DNA of 52,912 nucleotides from an uncultured Bacteroidales bacterium (lineage in GTDB: Bacteria; Bacteroidota; Bacteroidia; Bacteroidales; UBA932), in assembly GCA_945874155.1 (NCBI GenBank), contig CAMCFO010000016.1, positions 1-52,912 on the forward strand. Reading direction: 5' to 3'. The position numbers and the translations under genes are program-made. Shown in pieces: positions 8,102 through 18,900 of this stretch (positions within the stretch are counted from its first letter, which is position 1; every line of letters starts with the position of its first letter). The notes under the pieces are model-generated. The model did no database searches, was not told the origin of the DNA, and saw only the letters and a list, made by a program, of their open reading frames with translations.

Positions 8102-9529
8102 ATGAAAGCCAAAACCGGATTTGCAAACAAGAACATTGACCTATGGATAGTTGCAGGCTTTGCAGCTGCCCACTCCGTGACTGCTGCCCTGTTGGGAGCT
8201 ATGCGCATAAATGACGAGCTGCTTCTTACCCTGCTGACCATGGCGATGACCGTAATCCTGTGCTTCAGACGCAACCTCAATATAGAAATCACTGCCGCCT
8301 GCGCCATTCTGGTCAATGTGCTGGGCTTTCTCCTTGGCACCGAAGGAGGATATATATTCGGCAAACTTCTGAACAATCCCACCGCCGCCCGCACTGCAGC
8401 GACCTTCCTCACCACCCTGATACTCGGCTTCGGCGTGAGTTACCTTTCCAGAGCCCTTGTGCACGACAGCAGCCGGATTACCCCGAAACTGGGACGCAAG
8501 TCTAACCTGCGCATACTCATCACTGCCTTTGCTCTGATTTTTCTGCTCAGAATTGTCATTTTTGTCTTCTCTTCCGCCAGACGTTCTTCCTGGCAGAGCA
8601 TTGAACTGCTGTCATTGCTGATGTCCAATTCGGCAGTTGTCATAACCACCATCTGCATCAATATCATTTTTGTGCGTTCTGCCGGGAAAATCAGGCACAG
8701 TCGTCATAGAATACTGAAATGGACTATCTATAGCCTTTTCTTCCTGGCAATGGCAGCAGCAATGTCTTTCCTGGTCTGCCTGAACCCCGACTGCCCCGTC
8801 AGGCCTGAATGGTCTTTGGAATATGTGCAGATGAATTTGCTGAGCATTATTGCTGAAGTTTCCGTCTATAGCATAGTCTATCTGGCGAATTATGCATTTG
8901 ATATACAACAGGCTATGACCAAGGAAAGGGAGGAAAGGCACAACGCGCAGTTCCGCTACGAAAAGCTCAAGCAGCAGGTGAACCCGCATTTCCTGTTCAA
9001 TTCACTCAATGTGCTTGACGGGCTTGTGCAGGACGGACAGAACGTAAAAGCCAGCGAGTTCATTCAGAAATTGGCCGGGCTATATAGATATATGCTCGGA
9101 AGCGAAGATCAGAAAACGGTTCCATTGAGCCGGGAAATGGAATTCGTGAATTCCTATATAAATCTTATGAAAGTCCGCTTTCCTGAGGGTTTTGAGGTGG
9201 AGGAATCCATTATAAGAGAAGACTTTGCGAAAAGCGTGCCCCCTTGTGCCGTGCAGATGCTGGTGGAAAACGCCTTCAAGCACAATGGAATCGCAAGGGA
9301 AAAGCCGTTGAAGATAGCCATAGTCACGGATGGGAAAAGCATTACGGTTTCCAATACGCTCATACCTAAAAACAGCCTTGCTCCATCCACCGGAATGGGT
9401 CTGAAATACATACGGGAGCAATACCGTGACCTGGTGAACAAAGAAGTGGAAATTATTGAAACAGATAAAGAATACATAGTAAGACTGCCTCTGATTGAAA
9501 ACATTGGGCAGACATCAAACCCACACTGA
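8102..9529 (+). CDS. LytS/YehU-type sensor histidine kinase
   Basis: A 475-residue protein. The N-terminal half holds about eight hydrophobic segments and no recognisable periplasmic sensor domain. The C-terminal half has the His_kinase (LytS) H-box QQVNPHFLFNSLNVLDGLVQ, whose His follows Asn-Pro, and the ATPase N-box LVENAFKHNGI, then a G-box near GMGLKYIREQY. The ATG at 8102 is preferred over an in-frame codon at 8036 because the extra residues look like non-coding sequence and would overlap the candidate promoter. The response regulator follows after four bases, so the two form a pair. The signal is unknown; the neighbouring Sus operon is a reasonable target. Confidence 0.88.
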   Translation: MKAKTGFANKNIDLWIVAGFAAAHSVTAALLGAMRINDELLLTLLTMAMTVILCFRRNLNIEITAACAILVNVLGFLLGTEGGYIFGKLLNNPTAARTAATFLTTLILGFGVSYLSRALVHDSSRITPKLGRKSNLRILITAFALIFLLRIVIFVFSSARRSSWQSIELLSLLMSNSAVVITTICINIIFVRSAGKIRHSRHRILKWTIYSLFFLAMAAAMSFLVCLNPDCPVRPEWSLEYVQMNLLSIIAEVSVYSIVYLANYAFDIQQAMTKEREERHNAQFRYEKLKQQVNPHFLFNSLNVLDGLVQDGQNVKASEFIQKLAGLYRYMLGSEDQKTVPLSREMEFVNSYINLMKVRFPEGFEVEESIIREDFAKSVPPCAVQMLVENAFKHNGIAREKPLKIAIVTDGKSITVSNTLIPKNSLAPSTGMGLKYIREQYRDLVNKEVEIIETDKEYIVRLPLIENIGQTSNPH

Positions 9530-9533
9530 AACT

Positions 9534-10313
9534 ATGAGAGTACTGATTGTTGAAGACGAAGAGATGGCTCGCAAATCCCTGATTCGCAGCCTTGAGCAGA
9601 ATTATCCCCAGATTCAGATTGTCGGATGCACCGGGTCCGTCAGCGAAACCGTTGCCTGGCTGAAAGCCCACGGGTCCAACGGGGCCGGGATGCACGGCGG
9701 ATGGAAGGACGACAACGGAGTGGACATAATCTTTATGGATGTGGAACTGTCGGACGGCAATTGTTTCGAGATTTTCAAACAAACTGAGGTCAAAGCCAAA
9801 ATCATAATGACCACGGCCTTCGACACCTATGCAATCAAGGCTTTTGAAGCCGGTTCCATAGACTATCTGCTCAAACCCATCAACCCTGCCGATTTGCACA
9901 GGGCCGTCTCCAGGGCAATGGAAAAGCAGACCGACATAAACGCCATAATAAAGCAGCTGGGGCTGGGCGAAGAGAAGAAAAAGGAGAGGCTGATTGTGAA
10001 AATCAACGACCGCATAGTCCCCGTCCGAATAGATGAAATAGCCTATTTCTATTCGGAAGAGAAGTCCAACTTCCTATGTACCTTTGCGAACAAGCGATAT
10101 ATTGTCGATTCCTCCCTGGACATAATCGCCGAGGAACTCCCTGATAGTTTCTTCCGCATTTCCCGGGGCTGCATAATTTCCATCAAGGCTATCCAGAGCA
10201 TAGTGAAACAAGCTAACGGGCGTATGCTCGTCATAGCCGACCCTGCAGCAGGATTCGAGATGACGGTTTCACGCGCCCGTGCGGAAGACTTCCTCGCCTG
10301 GATTTCCAAATAG
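9534..10313 (+). CDS. LytTR-family response regulator
   Basis: A 259-residue protein. The receiver domain has the acidic pair E7/D8, phosphoacceptor D69 (FMDVELSDG), T93/T94 and K114 (YLLKPINP). Before D69 there is a Gly-rich insertion (HGSNGAGMHGGWKDDNG) that lengthens the usual loop. The LytTR DNA-binding domain covers roughly residues 155-259 (RLIVKINDRIVPVRIDEIAYF ... FFRISRGCIISI). ATG at 9534, four bases after the kinase stop. It ends one base before the convergent M16 peptidase gene. Target genes are not shown by the sequence; a direct repeat at 7929-7955 is a candidate site. Confidence 0.9.
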   Translation: MRVLIVEDEEMARKSLIRSLEQNYPQIQIVGCTGSVSETVAWLKAHGSNGAGMHGGWKDDNGVDIIFMDVELSDGNCFEIFKQTEVKAKIIMTTAFDTYAIKAFEAGSIDYLLKPINPADLHRAVSRAMEKQTDINAIIKQLGLGEEKKKERLIVKINDRIVPVRIDEIAYFYSEEKSNFLCTFANKRYIVDSSLDIIAEELPDSFFRISRGCIISIKAIQSIVKQANGRMLVIADPAAGFEMTVSRARAEDFLAWISK

Positions 10314-10314
10314 G

Positions 10315-13134
10315 TCAGAACTGCCCCATTGACACGAGAATCAGCTTGTCCAGGTCTATGTACTGCCGGAAAGCGTTTCTGAGGTCCTCCGTAGTGATGC
10401 TGCGGAGGACTTTTTCATAATTGTCGAAGTCCTCGAAGCCTTCGGCATTCATCACCATATAGACCAGCTGGTTCTTCCAGTTCGCAGTGGCATTCTCTTC
10501 CAGATGCTTTCTCTTGTTGACTATGAATATGTTCTGGAGAGTTTGCAGTTCCCTTTTGGTGATTTTGTTCTGCTGCAGGTCCCGGATTATGTCGGTGATG
10601 ATGCCGTAAGCCCTGGTGGTGTTTTTCCGGTCCACGGAGGCATTGATGTCATAATACCAGATTTTGTCCGGCACAGCCGTATAGAACAGGGAAATGAAAG
10701 GAGAATAGACCAGGGATTCTTCCTGACGGAGAACTGAAATAAGGCGGTTGCGTATGGTGTCGCGCATCAGCTTGAGCAGCAGGCCCGACTTGAGGTCAGG
10801 TTCATAATAGCCGCTGAGAAGGCAGTCCAGCACGGACTGGGTAGGGTTGGGATTGGGGAAGATGTAAAGGCCTCCTTCTTCCGGCAATTCAAAAAGTGAC
10901 GGCCCATAGGCATTCGCTGCCCCGTGTTTTTCCAGGGATGAGAACACCGGCACAGCCTCCTTGAGGAAGGACTCGGTTTCGAAATCACCGCATACGACGC
11001 AAGTCATTCCGTCAGGGTTGGTGTAGAGGCTGCGGTAGAAAGCAGCAATATCATCGAGGTTAAGGGCTGCAATCTCTTCCTTGGACGTGGTCATACGCCT
11101 GCCGCACATTACATTGCCCATCAGGCTGTCGATTTTGGCGGCCACCTGTCTTGCCGGGTCGGATTCCATAACCTTGGTCAAGTAGGAAGACTCACCGTAA
11201 TGTTCGAGGGTCTCGGAGCGCAATTCCTCGAAATCCTCATAATTCAGACGTGGCGCGGTCATTTTCCTATGGACCAGATTCAGGAGCAGACGCAGTTGTG
11301 AAGAAGGTGCGGAAGCTATGACATCGTGCCAATACCATTGACTTGCAGCCAGCACCCCTATGCCCCTGCTGCCCAAGAGGCTGAAATAATCATCGTCCGA
11401 CATGCCCTCAATGCCGCCCATATCCATATATCCGTTCATACCTTCCAACAGAGGGAATTTTTCCGGTGGAATGGCAGACAGGCCCCCGGGAGCGAGAATA
11501 TGCATCTGAATTTTCTTCTCCTCATCGCTGGTCGGACGCAGCAGAAAACGGAAACCGTTGCTCAGGCAAACCTCTTCCATACCCATATTCGGATAGTACC
11601 TGCGGCTTACTATGACAGTAGGGTCAAAGGCCCTTTCCTGAATCAGGAAATCCGGCACCTCCACTGCAACAGTCTCATCCTTCGGTGAGGGCTCATAGAC
11701 GTAGCCGGAAGCCTCAGACTGGAGTGAATCCATCCACAACTTGTGTATTTCCTCTGATGAAAAGCCCTGGGGAGAACTGGAATTGGTGCGGCAGGCTGCC
11801 AGCAGGCTCTCCTGTGCATCGCCGAGCAGGGACTGGAGTATGGACTGGAGGTCTTCCGAAGTGGTCTTCCCGAGCATTTCCCGGATGTAGGCGAACTGTT
11901 CAGGGTCTGTTACTGTCCATTCATCGAAAAGTACAGAATCTTCTATGTCCTCGCAAATCGTTTCGGAATTGAGAGTCCATTCCGGAAGTCGGAAAGAAGT
12001 CAGAAAATCCGCCTTCACTTCCTCCAGTTCGGCATCAAAGAAGCCCTCGGATGCGATATGGTTCAGTTCCGCTATTGTACGTGAGATTTTTGCAGCCACA
12101 GCTTCCTTATCTGAATCCGATGCTGATATGCAGAAATGGTCCTTGTCTGCAAGATACCAGCTGTTCGACACATCTGCCACACCGCCGATTTTTCCCAAGC
12201 GATGGTTCAAAGCCCTGACAAGCAGTTTCATACGGTTGGCCTGAAGATATTCCTCCAAGGTGGCGGACACAATGCTCTGGTGCGGTATCATCAGTTCCAG
12301 GCTCATTTGACGGCGCAGTATGTCGCAGACCTCCGCATAGGTCACACCCTTGGCGTATAGGTTGGGATATTCCTGATATTCAGGCGATTCCGTCTTTTTA
12401 AGGCGGCCAAATCTGCGGCGTATCAGCTTCTCCGTTTCAGCGGTGTCAATGTCTCCCACAAGGACTATGGTAGCCTGGGAAAGAGTGTACCATTTGTCGT
12501 GGAAGTCCTTGAGAGTACGGGAGCTAATCTTGCGTATGTCATTTTCGGTACCGAGCGGAATTCCTCGGCTGTAACGCCCGATACCAATTTTCAAATCATA
12601 AAAAGCATCCCCCGTGTCGTAGCCCCTGAGCTCCTCTATGATGATGCCCTTTTCGGCTTCCACCTTGTCTTCAGGCAGTTCCATATCTGTCAGCCAATCC
12701 TTCATAATCAGGAGAGCGTCGTCCAGGTAGGACTGTTTCTCGGAAGGGATGGTGAACATATAGATGGTCCTGTCGTAGCCGGTGTAGGCATTGATGCCTA
12801 TGCCGTACTGGGCTCCCATAGACTCAAGACAGTCCACGAGTTTATGTCCGGGGAAATGACGGGTACCTCCGAAAGCCATATGCTCCAGAAAATGTGCTGC
12901 ACCCCTGTTCGTGGAGTCCTCCAGAACGGACCCGGCCCGGAATATCAGGCGGCATTCCACCATATCCGAAGGGGAAGCGTTATGCATAAGCATATAGCTC
13001 AATCCATTGTCCAGTTGCCCGCTTACCATCCCGGCAGGGGGCAGGATTTTGTCCTCCAGAGAGGGCTGGGCCGCAAGGGCCGTTGTGAGCAGCAGAGCTG
13101 TCAGCGTTGTTGTCAGGCTTTCGGAGAGTTTCAT
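10315..13134 (-). CDS. Secreted M16 (pitrilysin/insulinase family) zinc peptidase
   Basis: A protein of 939 residues with a signal peptide (LTALLLTTALAAQ). The N-terminal M16 module has the inverted zinc motif HFLEH (H81, E84, H85) and a matching third ligand E161 in VEAEKGIIIEEL, 76 residues later, so it should be catalytic. Further M16 modules follow (near 190-400 and 540-930) that lack HxxEH, as usual for the structural half. A TTG six bases upstream is less likely than the ATG at 13134. It is the last gene of the susC-susD-lipoprotein-peptidase operon, ten bases after the lipoprotein gene. M16 enzymes cleave short peptides inside a closed chamber, which fits trimming of imported peptides in the periplasm. 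Confidence 0.88.
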   Translation of the reverse strand: MKLSESLTTTLTALLLTTALAAQPSLEDKILPPAGMVSGQLDNGLSYMLMHNASPSDMVECRLIFRAGSVLEDSTNRGAAHFLEHMAFGGTRHFPGHKLVDCLESMGAQYGIGINAYTGYDRTIYMFTIPSEKQSYLDDALLIMKDWLTDMELPEDKVEAEKGIIIEELRGYDTGDAFYDLKIGIGRYSRGIPLGTENDIRKISSRTLKDFHDKWYTLSQATIVLVGDIDTAETEKLIRRRFGRLKKTESPEYQEYPNLYAKGVTYAEVCDILRRQMSLELMIPHQSIVSATLEEYLQANRMKLLVRALNHRLGKIGGVADVSNSWYLADKDHFCISASDSDKEAVAAKISRTIAELNHIASEGFFDAELEEVKADFLTSFRLPEWTLNSETICEDIEDSVLFDEWTVTDPEQFAYIREMLGKTTSEDLQSILQSLLGDAQESLLAACRTNSSSPQGFSSEEIHKLWMDSLQSEASGYVYEPSPKDETVAVEVPDFLIQERAFDPTVIVSRRYYPNMGMEEVCLSNGFRFLLRPTSDEEKKIQMHILAPGGLSAIPPEKFPLLEGMNGYMDMGGIEGMSDDDYFSLLGSRGIGVLAASQWYWHDVIASAPSSQLRLLLNLVHRKMTAPRLNYEDFEELRSETLEHYGESSYLTKVMESDPARQVAAKIDSLMGNVMCGRRMTTSKEEIAALNLDDIAAFYRSLYTNPDGMTCVVCGDFETESFLKEAVPVFSSLEKHGAANAYGPSLFELPEEGGLYIFPNPNPTQSVLDCLLSGYYEPDLKSGLLLKLMRDTIRNRLISVLRQEESLVYSPFISLFYTAVPDKIWYYDINASVDRKNTTRAYGIITDIIRDLQQNKITKRELQTLQNIFIVNKRKHLEENATANWKNQLVYMVMNAEGFEDFDNYEKVLRSITTEDLRNAFRQYIDLDKLILVSMGQF

Positions 13135-13144
13135 TATCAATGTG

Positions 13145-14305
13145 TTAGTTAATTGGAGAATAAGATGCTTCTATGCGTGTGTAGTCGTAATCCATATTGC
13201 ACATATATACGCAGAACCGGAATACAAGAGTTCCGTCTTCAGATATGCCCGCAGATGATTCCTTCCAGTTGCCGACTTCCAGAAAGTCATCGGAAATGTC
13301 TTCGTTATTGAGATGATATGCAGGATTTGCAGTCGCGTCAGCACCTTCTTCAGTCGGTTCCCAAGTGTGGTTTTCTATAGCCGCAAGCTCCCTGTCATAA
13401 GCTGAGAAGGAGTAAGAGAAAGGAACAATAGTAATCTCGTCTCCATATTGATTGTAGCCTGTGCCAAGGAAAGAAATAGCCCCTTCTGAATCGAAGCTGA
13501 TGTTGTCCAAGGACATAGAGAAGGTCTCCTCTGAATCTGCATTCCAGGATATGGTCTTCATAAGTGCCTGATTGTACTGTATTTCCTCATTTGCCCAGTA
13601 CTCGGTATCCTCAACCGTAACGGCACGCAGCACACTGTACATCTTGTCCTGTACACCCATAGGATTTGAGACCATCTTGAGCACGGGAGCATCTGCAGTT
13701 GAGGATTCGCCCAGTGTGATTTCAGTAACGCCCGTAACAGTCACAGGGGCCAGAGGCTCACCAGAATCCTGATCGGTGCCGGTAATGACAGAGGAAACGT
13801 TCAACAGACCGATATATTTGTTCAGGTCAATGCCAGTTTTCTCCTTGTAGGCAGCAATTATGGCTTTCTGCTCTTCTGTAAGGGAAGAAGTTGAACCCGG
13901 CTCCACGGTAATGGTGAAAGCTTCCTTGAAGGAAACTCCCTCCGGAAGTTTGCTGTCCGCAGCCAGCTGAATCTTGAAAACGGAGGTTTCCTTGAGTATG
14001 CCTGCCTTGTTGGACACCACTGAGAATTGGGCAGTCTTTTCGCCTGCCTTGATGGTGAGCGGAGTGCCCTGGAGGGAAAGTACCCCCTCGATACCCTCTA
14101 TCTCAAAATCCAGCGTAAGGTCGGCTGACGGAGCAGTGGTCAGTGTCACGTCTATTGCCAAAGCCTCGGTCTGGGCTTCATTCATAGTGGAATTGCCGCT
14201 GAGGTAAATGTAATTGGTCCCCTCATAAGCAGGATTCTGAGTCTTGTTGCAGCCAAGTGCCACAAGCATCGCCGCAAGGGCGCAGATGATAGATTTTGTT
14301 TTCAT
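13145..14305 (-). CDS. SusCD-associated lipoprotein of unknown function (DUF4929-like, tentative)
   Basis: A protein of 386 residues (388 if the ATG at 14311 is used) with a lipobox LVALGC (Cys 19). Residues 30-130 look like a Calx-beta or Ig-like beta-sandwich (LSGNSTMNEAQTEALAIDVT, then TVEPGST), followed by a helix (EEQKAIIAAYKEKTGIDLNKYIG) and a second beta-rich domain with several acidic stretches. I recall families such as DUF4929 with this layout, but the name is from memory. Its position after susD and before a peptidase suggests a surface ligand-binding accessory protein of the same uptake system. A perfect 12-bp palindrome TTAATATATTAA (14311-14322) stands directly at the upstream ATG. 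Confidence 0.6.
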   Translation of the reverse strand: MKTKSIICALAAMLVALGCNKTQNPAYEGTNYIYLSGNSTMNEAQTEALAIDVTLTTAPSADLTLDFEIEGIEGVLSLQGTPLTIKAGEKTAQFSVVSNKAGILKETSVFKIQLAADSKLPEGVSFKEAFTITVEPGSTSSLTEEQKAIIAAYKEKTGIDLNKYIGLLNVSSVITGTDQDSGEPLAPVTVTGVTEITLGESSTADAPVLKMVSNPMGVQDKMYSVLRAVTVEDTEYWANEEIQYNQALMKTISWNADSEETFSMSLDNISFDSEGAISFLGTGYNQYGDEITIVPFSYSFSAYDRELAAIENHTWEPTEEGADATANPAYHLNNEDISDDFLEVGNWKESSAGISEDGTLVFRFCVYMCNMDYDYTRIEASYSPIN

Positions 14306-14390
14306 AACCATTAATATATTAAGTAATCCTCAAAAAATAACTTGCATCATCTTTGAAAATCTTTTCGGTCCATATTTCCTCCCTCATCAG

Positions 14391-14459
14391 TCACATAGCT
14401 TCGGCTATGCTCCTTCTTCGGGTGAAAATCTGACCTCGAAAATCTAATTCAAATCTGAC
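14391..14459. repeat. Repeat-like block with hairpin and AAATCTGAC direct repeats
   Basis: This lies in the 204-base gap between susD and the lipoprotein gene. It holds a perfect 6-bp stem, CATAGC (14394-14399) with GCTATG (14404-14409), closed by a TTCG loop, and two copies of AAATCTGAC (14426-14434 and 14451-14459) with a third partial AAATCTAA between them (14440-14447). On the minus strand a frame starting at 14474 encodes a 28-residue peptide ending RGQIFTRRRSIAEAM. From memory, such peptide tails recur among hypothetical proteins of uncultured Bacteroidales, which would make this an interspersed repeat. Only one copy is in the window, so that part is untested. Confidence 0.45.
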
Positions 14460-14515
14460 GCAACTAATTATTTTCATATTACCAAAACTGAATAGTTTAG
14501 ACTGCAAGAACTTTG

Positions 14516-15904
14516 TCATTCCACGGACACAACCGGCCAGTCCGGATTCTGATGCACGGCTTCGTTGTAACGGTATTCCGATTTCGGGATGGGGAAAAGC
14601 CACCTGTAATCGTCGGACTTGATGGTCGAAGAAATGCTCTGCCCCCAAAGGGTGAACCTCCCGGCCGCAAGTGAGCGGCGTTTGAGGTCCCACAGCCTCG
14701 TCCCTTCCCCTGCAAATTCCTTCTGTTTTTCCGAAAGCACAGCCTCCATAAGTTCCCCGTCATCAAGGTCTTCCGAGATTTCTGCCACTCCCCTTGCCGC
14801 AAGGAAGCCGTTGAGCAGTTCCCTTGCACGAGCCGTCTTCCCGTCCAGCAGCAAAGCCTCGCAGGCAGTGAACAGCACTCCGCTCCAACGCAGGGTGTTG
14901 ATGTAACGTATGTCCTGCTTGTCGTAATACATCTTGTTGTACTTGCCCATCTGGCGAACCGTGCGGCCGTCCATTTCCATAGTCCTCTGTGCCCAGTCCA
15001 GACGATGGTCCTCGGGAGTAAAAGCAACCCTGTCGCTCAGCACAAAATAATCCCCGCTGTTCCAATCATAGCATAGGTCGGTATAAAAAGTATTGAAAAT
15101 ATATGGGGAAAAGAGCCTCTCTGCACTGTCATTTTCGCTCCAGAGTGCATCGTAAGCCGGTTTGCTCCATACAATCTCCCGTCCCAAGAGCAATCCGGTG
15201 CCCAGACGGGCCGCCTCGGCGTAGTTGCCCCTGTACAATTCCAGTTCGGCCTTGAGCGCAACGACGGCATCTGGCCCGAGGTAATATACCCTGTCCAACT
15301 TGTCCCCGCCCGCCTCTTCAAACAAAGCGGAAGCTTTGTCCAGCAAGTCGGAGATTGCCTTCACGCAATCCTTCAGCGGCGAACGTGGCAGAAATTCCAG
15401 CTCCAGCTGGTCCTTGAGTATGATTCCGTCCTTCTCCATATTGGACTCGGACCAGAGTGGAGCATAGAGTTTCATCAGCTCGAAATAGCACAAGGCCTTC
15501 AGGGCACAGGCACTCGCCTCAATGCAGTGCAGGGTAGTCAAATCTTCCTCGGCTATGGACGGAATTCTCTGCAGAAGCGCATTTACGAGGGAAACGGTGT
15601 AATAGTACTCCGGCCATATTCTCGAAGAGAGGTCGTCGATGGCCTTCTCCTTCCAGTCATACAGGTTCTGCATCTCGGAATTCCTCCCGGCAAGACTGGT
15701 GGGACAGAAGTCATCTCCGAGAATTGAGAGCTCCACCTGGTAGCGCGGGAGCGAGTTATATGCAGCGGAAAGCAGTTCCCGAGCCCTTTGGGTGGAATTC
15801 ACCGCATCCGGGTCGCTGTACTGGTCGTCCAGCTTGATGTCCAGACAGGAAGACAGGCCCAGAGCCACAAACAGCAGAATATTTATATGTATGAATCTTT
15901 TCAT
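14516..15904 (-). CDS. SusD/RagB-family lipoprotein (second system)
   Basis: A protein of 462 residues with lipobox LGLSSC (Cys 20). The SusD features are the helical N-terminus (RARELLSAAYNSLPRY) and the C-terminal region with LSEKQKEFAGEGTRLWDLKRR and LFPIPKSEYRYN. The frame extends further upstream, but the start at 15904 is chosen because it gives a proper lipoprotein signal and shares one base with the susC stop (TGATG), implying translational coupling. At 462 residues it is compact for the family. The downstream peptidase suggests a peptide ligand, as for RagB of Porphyromonas gingivalis. Confidence 0.9.
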   Translation of the reverse strand: MKRFIHINILLFVALGLSSCLDIKLDDQYSDPDAVNSTQRARELLSAAYNSLPRYQVELSILGDDFCPTSLAGRNSEMQNLYDWKEKAIDDLSSRIWPEYYYTVSLVNALLQRIPSIAEEDLTTLHCIEASACALKALCYFELMKLYAPLWSESNMEKDGIILKDQLELEFLPRSPLKDCVKAISDLLDKASALFEEAGGDKLDRVYYLGPDAVVALKAELELYRGNYAEAARLGTGLLLGREIVWSKPAYDALWSENDSAERLFSPYIFNTFYTDLCYDWNSGDYFVLSDRVAFTPEDHRLDWAQRTMEMDGRTVRQMGKYNKMYYDKQDIRYINTLRWSGVLFTACEALLLDGKTARARELLNGFLAARGVAEISEDLDDGELMEAVLSEKQKEFAGEGTRLWDLKRRSLAAGRFTLWGQSISSTIKSDDYRWLFPIPKSEYRYNEAVHQNPDWPVVSVE

Positions 15905-18900
15905 CAGAATGACAAGCTGAGATTGAAGGTGAGTACCGGCTGCTGTGCTCCTATGAATGAGCCGGATTCGGGGTCCGACTCCCGGTAGCGGGTGATGGTG
16001 AAGAGGTTGGAACCCTGGATGGCCACATTTGCATATTTGATTATGCCCTTGGTCCAGGCCAGTTCCCTCTTGGAGAAACGGTAGCGTAGGGACAGCATCG
16101 AGAGCCTGAGGTAGTCGCTGCTGCCTATGGATTTGCTGTTCGGCCAGGAAGTCATATTCTCGATTGCCGAAGACGAGAACCACGGGGTGTGGTAGATTTT
16201 GCCTTCGTCACCCTTCTGGAACCACATATTCTCCACCTGACCCTTCACGGCATTGCGGTTGGCATCATCGTAATAGCGGACGTAGGAATAGGCATAGGCC
16301 TTTATCCCTCCGAGCACATAATAGAAGTCGGCATCGAATTCGAGGGATTTCCAGGTGAAACTGAGGTTTATGGTTCCGGACCAGGGCGGTACTGAATGCC
16401 CGAGCGCAACCATATCCTCCCTCGTGAGTTTGCCTGTGGCCGGGATTTCGCTGCCGTCTGCACCTTTGAATACAGGCAGGCCGACCATAGGGTCAAGCCC
16501 CAGTGACACAGGACCGTAGAGCATGTCGTAGGATTTGCCGACCTCAAAGTCCGGGATTATTGCATCCTCCGATGTATAGAGACGGTCTCCGTCGTAGAGG
16601 TCTATGACCTTGTTGTAGTTATATGCTACAGTTCCTTTGAGATTGAGGTGCAAGTCATTCATATTCAAGATATTGACATTCAAACTTGCTTCCACTCCCA
16701 TATTGCTCAGCACGCCTATGTTCCTTTTGAGGGTGGCGAAACCGTTGGATGACGGAATTGGAACGTCCAGAAGTGCATCCTCTGTCCTCCTGTCATACCA
16801 CCCGACTTCGAGATTGATTCTGTCTATGAAGCCGAGGCTCATTCCCACTTCCGTGCTCACGGTCTGCTCCGGCTTGAGGGAATTGTTGTACAGGGACATC
16901 AGCTCGAAAAGCCGGCTGTCACCGTAACTGTCGTTGAGATAGGTGAATGTGGCTTGGGCAAGGGAGGGTGATATGCCTGCGAGAGAGGCTGTACGGCCAT
17001 AGGAAGCCTTGAGTCTGAGAGCTGAAACCGCGTCCCAGTCCTTGAAATAGGATTTCAGGTTCCAGCCCGCTCCTACTGCCCAGGCTGCATTCCAGCGTTT
17101 ATCCTTGGGGAGTATGGACGAGGCATCCGCCTTGTAAGTGCCGAAAAGGTCGTAAGTCTCATCATAGCAATAGCCGCCGAGCACTCCTATTCCCACCTGT
17201 GCCGTCCTCTCGTGCATATTGGAGGTACTCAGTTTACGGTTGCCTTCTATTGCCTGATTGATGGCAGCTGCGGACATCTGGTTCCCCACTCCGTAGCCGG
17301 TGATGGACATCAGGTCCATATCATCCATATAGAAGTCCGTATTGGCTCCGACCGTAATGTCGTGCTTGCCTATGACCTTATTGTAATTCACCCGGACATT
17401 GGTGGTTACATTGGCATTTCCATTCTTGGACTTGGACAGTCTGCCCTTTTCGTTTTCTGCCGCCCCGCTATGCTGCTCCTCGTAGGAAGTGGCTGGCGTG
17501 AGGTCGAGGGATTCTGAAAGCACATAGTCCAGTCCGGCGACTCCTGCCACGGACAGACCTTCCAGCGGCTCCAGGTTAAGGCTCAGGGTGCCTCCAAAAC
17601 GCTTTTCTGTGGAGGTCCGCTGGTATTGGTAAACGAGGTCTTTGTAACTCCGGTTGGGATAGGACCACAATTCACCGCTTTCGGGACTTTCATAAGGATT
17701 CAACTGATATATCAGGGACGAAGGGGAATAGGAAGAGCTGTTGGGGCTGTTTGCCTTGGAATATCCTCCGCTGAAACTTGCTGACACATAGCCTTTTGTG
17801 CCTATGGCCTGGTCCAGGCTCACCCTCCCTGAAAAACGGTTCACGTCGTTACCCGGAATCTGGCCTCCCTGATAACTGTAATTGACGGAAGCATAATATG
17901 AAGTCTTCTGGTTGCCTCCGCGAACGCTCAGGTTGTGTTTCTGATATATGTCATTGCGCAGAAGCACCTTGAACCAGTCCGTATTGGTCTTGCGCAGTTC
18001 GTCCAGTTTAGCCTTGCCTTCGGCTATCATTTTCTCGAGATCCGGGGAAGATGAAAAATAACGTCTGTAATAGTCTTCGCTATAACGGTATCCTGGAGCT
18101 GATTCATTCTTCAACCGTCTTTCGAGTTCAAGTTTCTCGTCCGTGTCCATCATCTGCACTCCCCTGCGGCCTCGGAATGTCACGCCCACATTGGCATTGT
18201 AGGTTACGAGAGTTTCGCCTTCTGTACCCCGCATGGAGGTAATCTCTATCACGCCGTTGGCTGCCTTGGTACCGTACAGGGCACAGGCTGCAGCATCTTT
18301 CAGGATTTTGATGTCGGCAATGTCCTGAGGATTCAGGGTCATAAACGCATCGGAAGAAATCACCTGTCCATCAAGCACATAGAGAGGCTCATTCGCCACG
18401 TCTCCCTTGCGGAAGGAGGAGTTGCCCCGGATTCTGATTTCAGGCTTGGATCCGAGGTCTCCCCTGCTCGTGACCACAAGTCCGGGAGAGGCGCCCTGGA
18501 GCGAAAGGGAGAGGTCCACCACCGGTTTGTCCAGCATACGCTTCACGTCCACCTCATTGACCACTCCCGCCTTTGCTCTGATGTCCAGGTCGTTGATGTT
18601 CTGATGGGCCTTGACGACAGCTGTCTCGATGAAGGCTGAATCGTATTTAAGGACAATTTCCACCTCTTTCTGACCGGTGAACTCCACGGAACCGGTTTTC
18701 ATTCCTACGAATGAGGCTTCGATATAGATACCTCTTCCGTTTTTGAATTCCAGAAAGAAGTATCCGTTCACATCGGTTGCAGTACCTTTCTCCGGCTTGC
18801 CCCTCAGATAGACTGAAGCCCCTGAGAGCGGTTCCCCGTCCTCGTCCACGACCTTTCCTGCCACCACGACATTGGCTCCGCCCTGGGCATACAGCCCGAA

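Noticed and set aside
15905..16183. Upstream extension of the second susD frame
   Set aside because: It overlaps the end of susC, gives no signal peptide, and the ATG at 15904 yields a proper lipoprotein with TGATG coupling.
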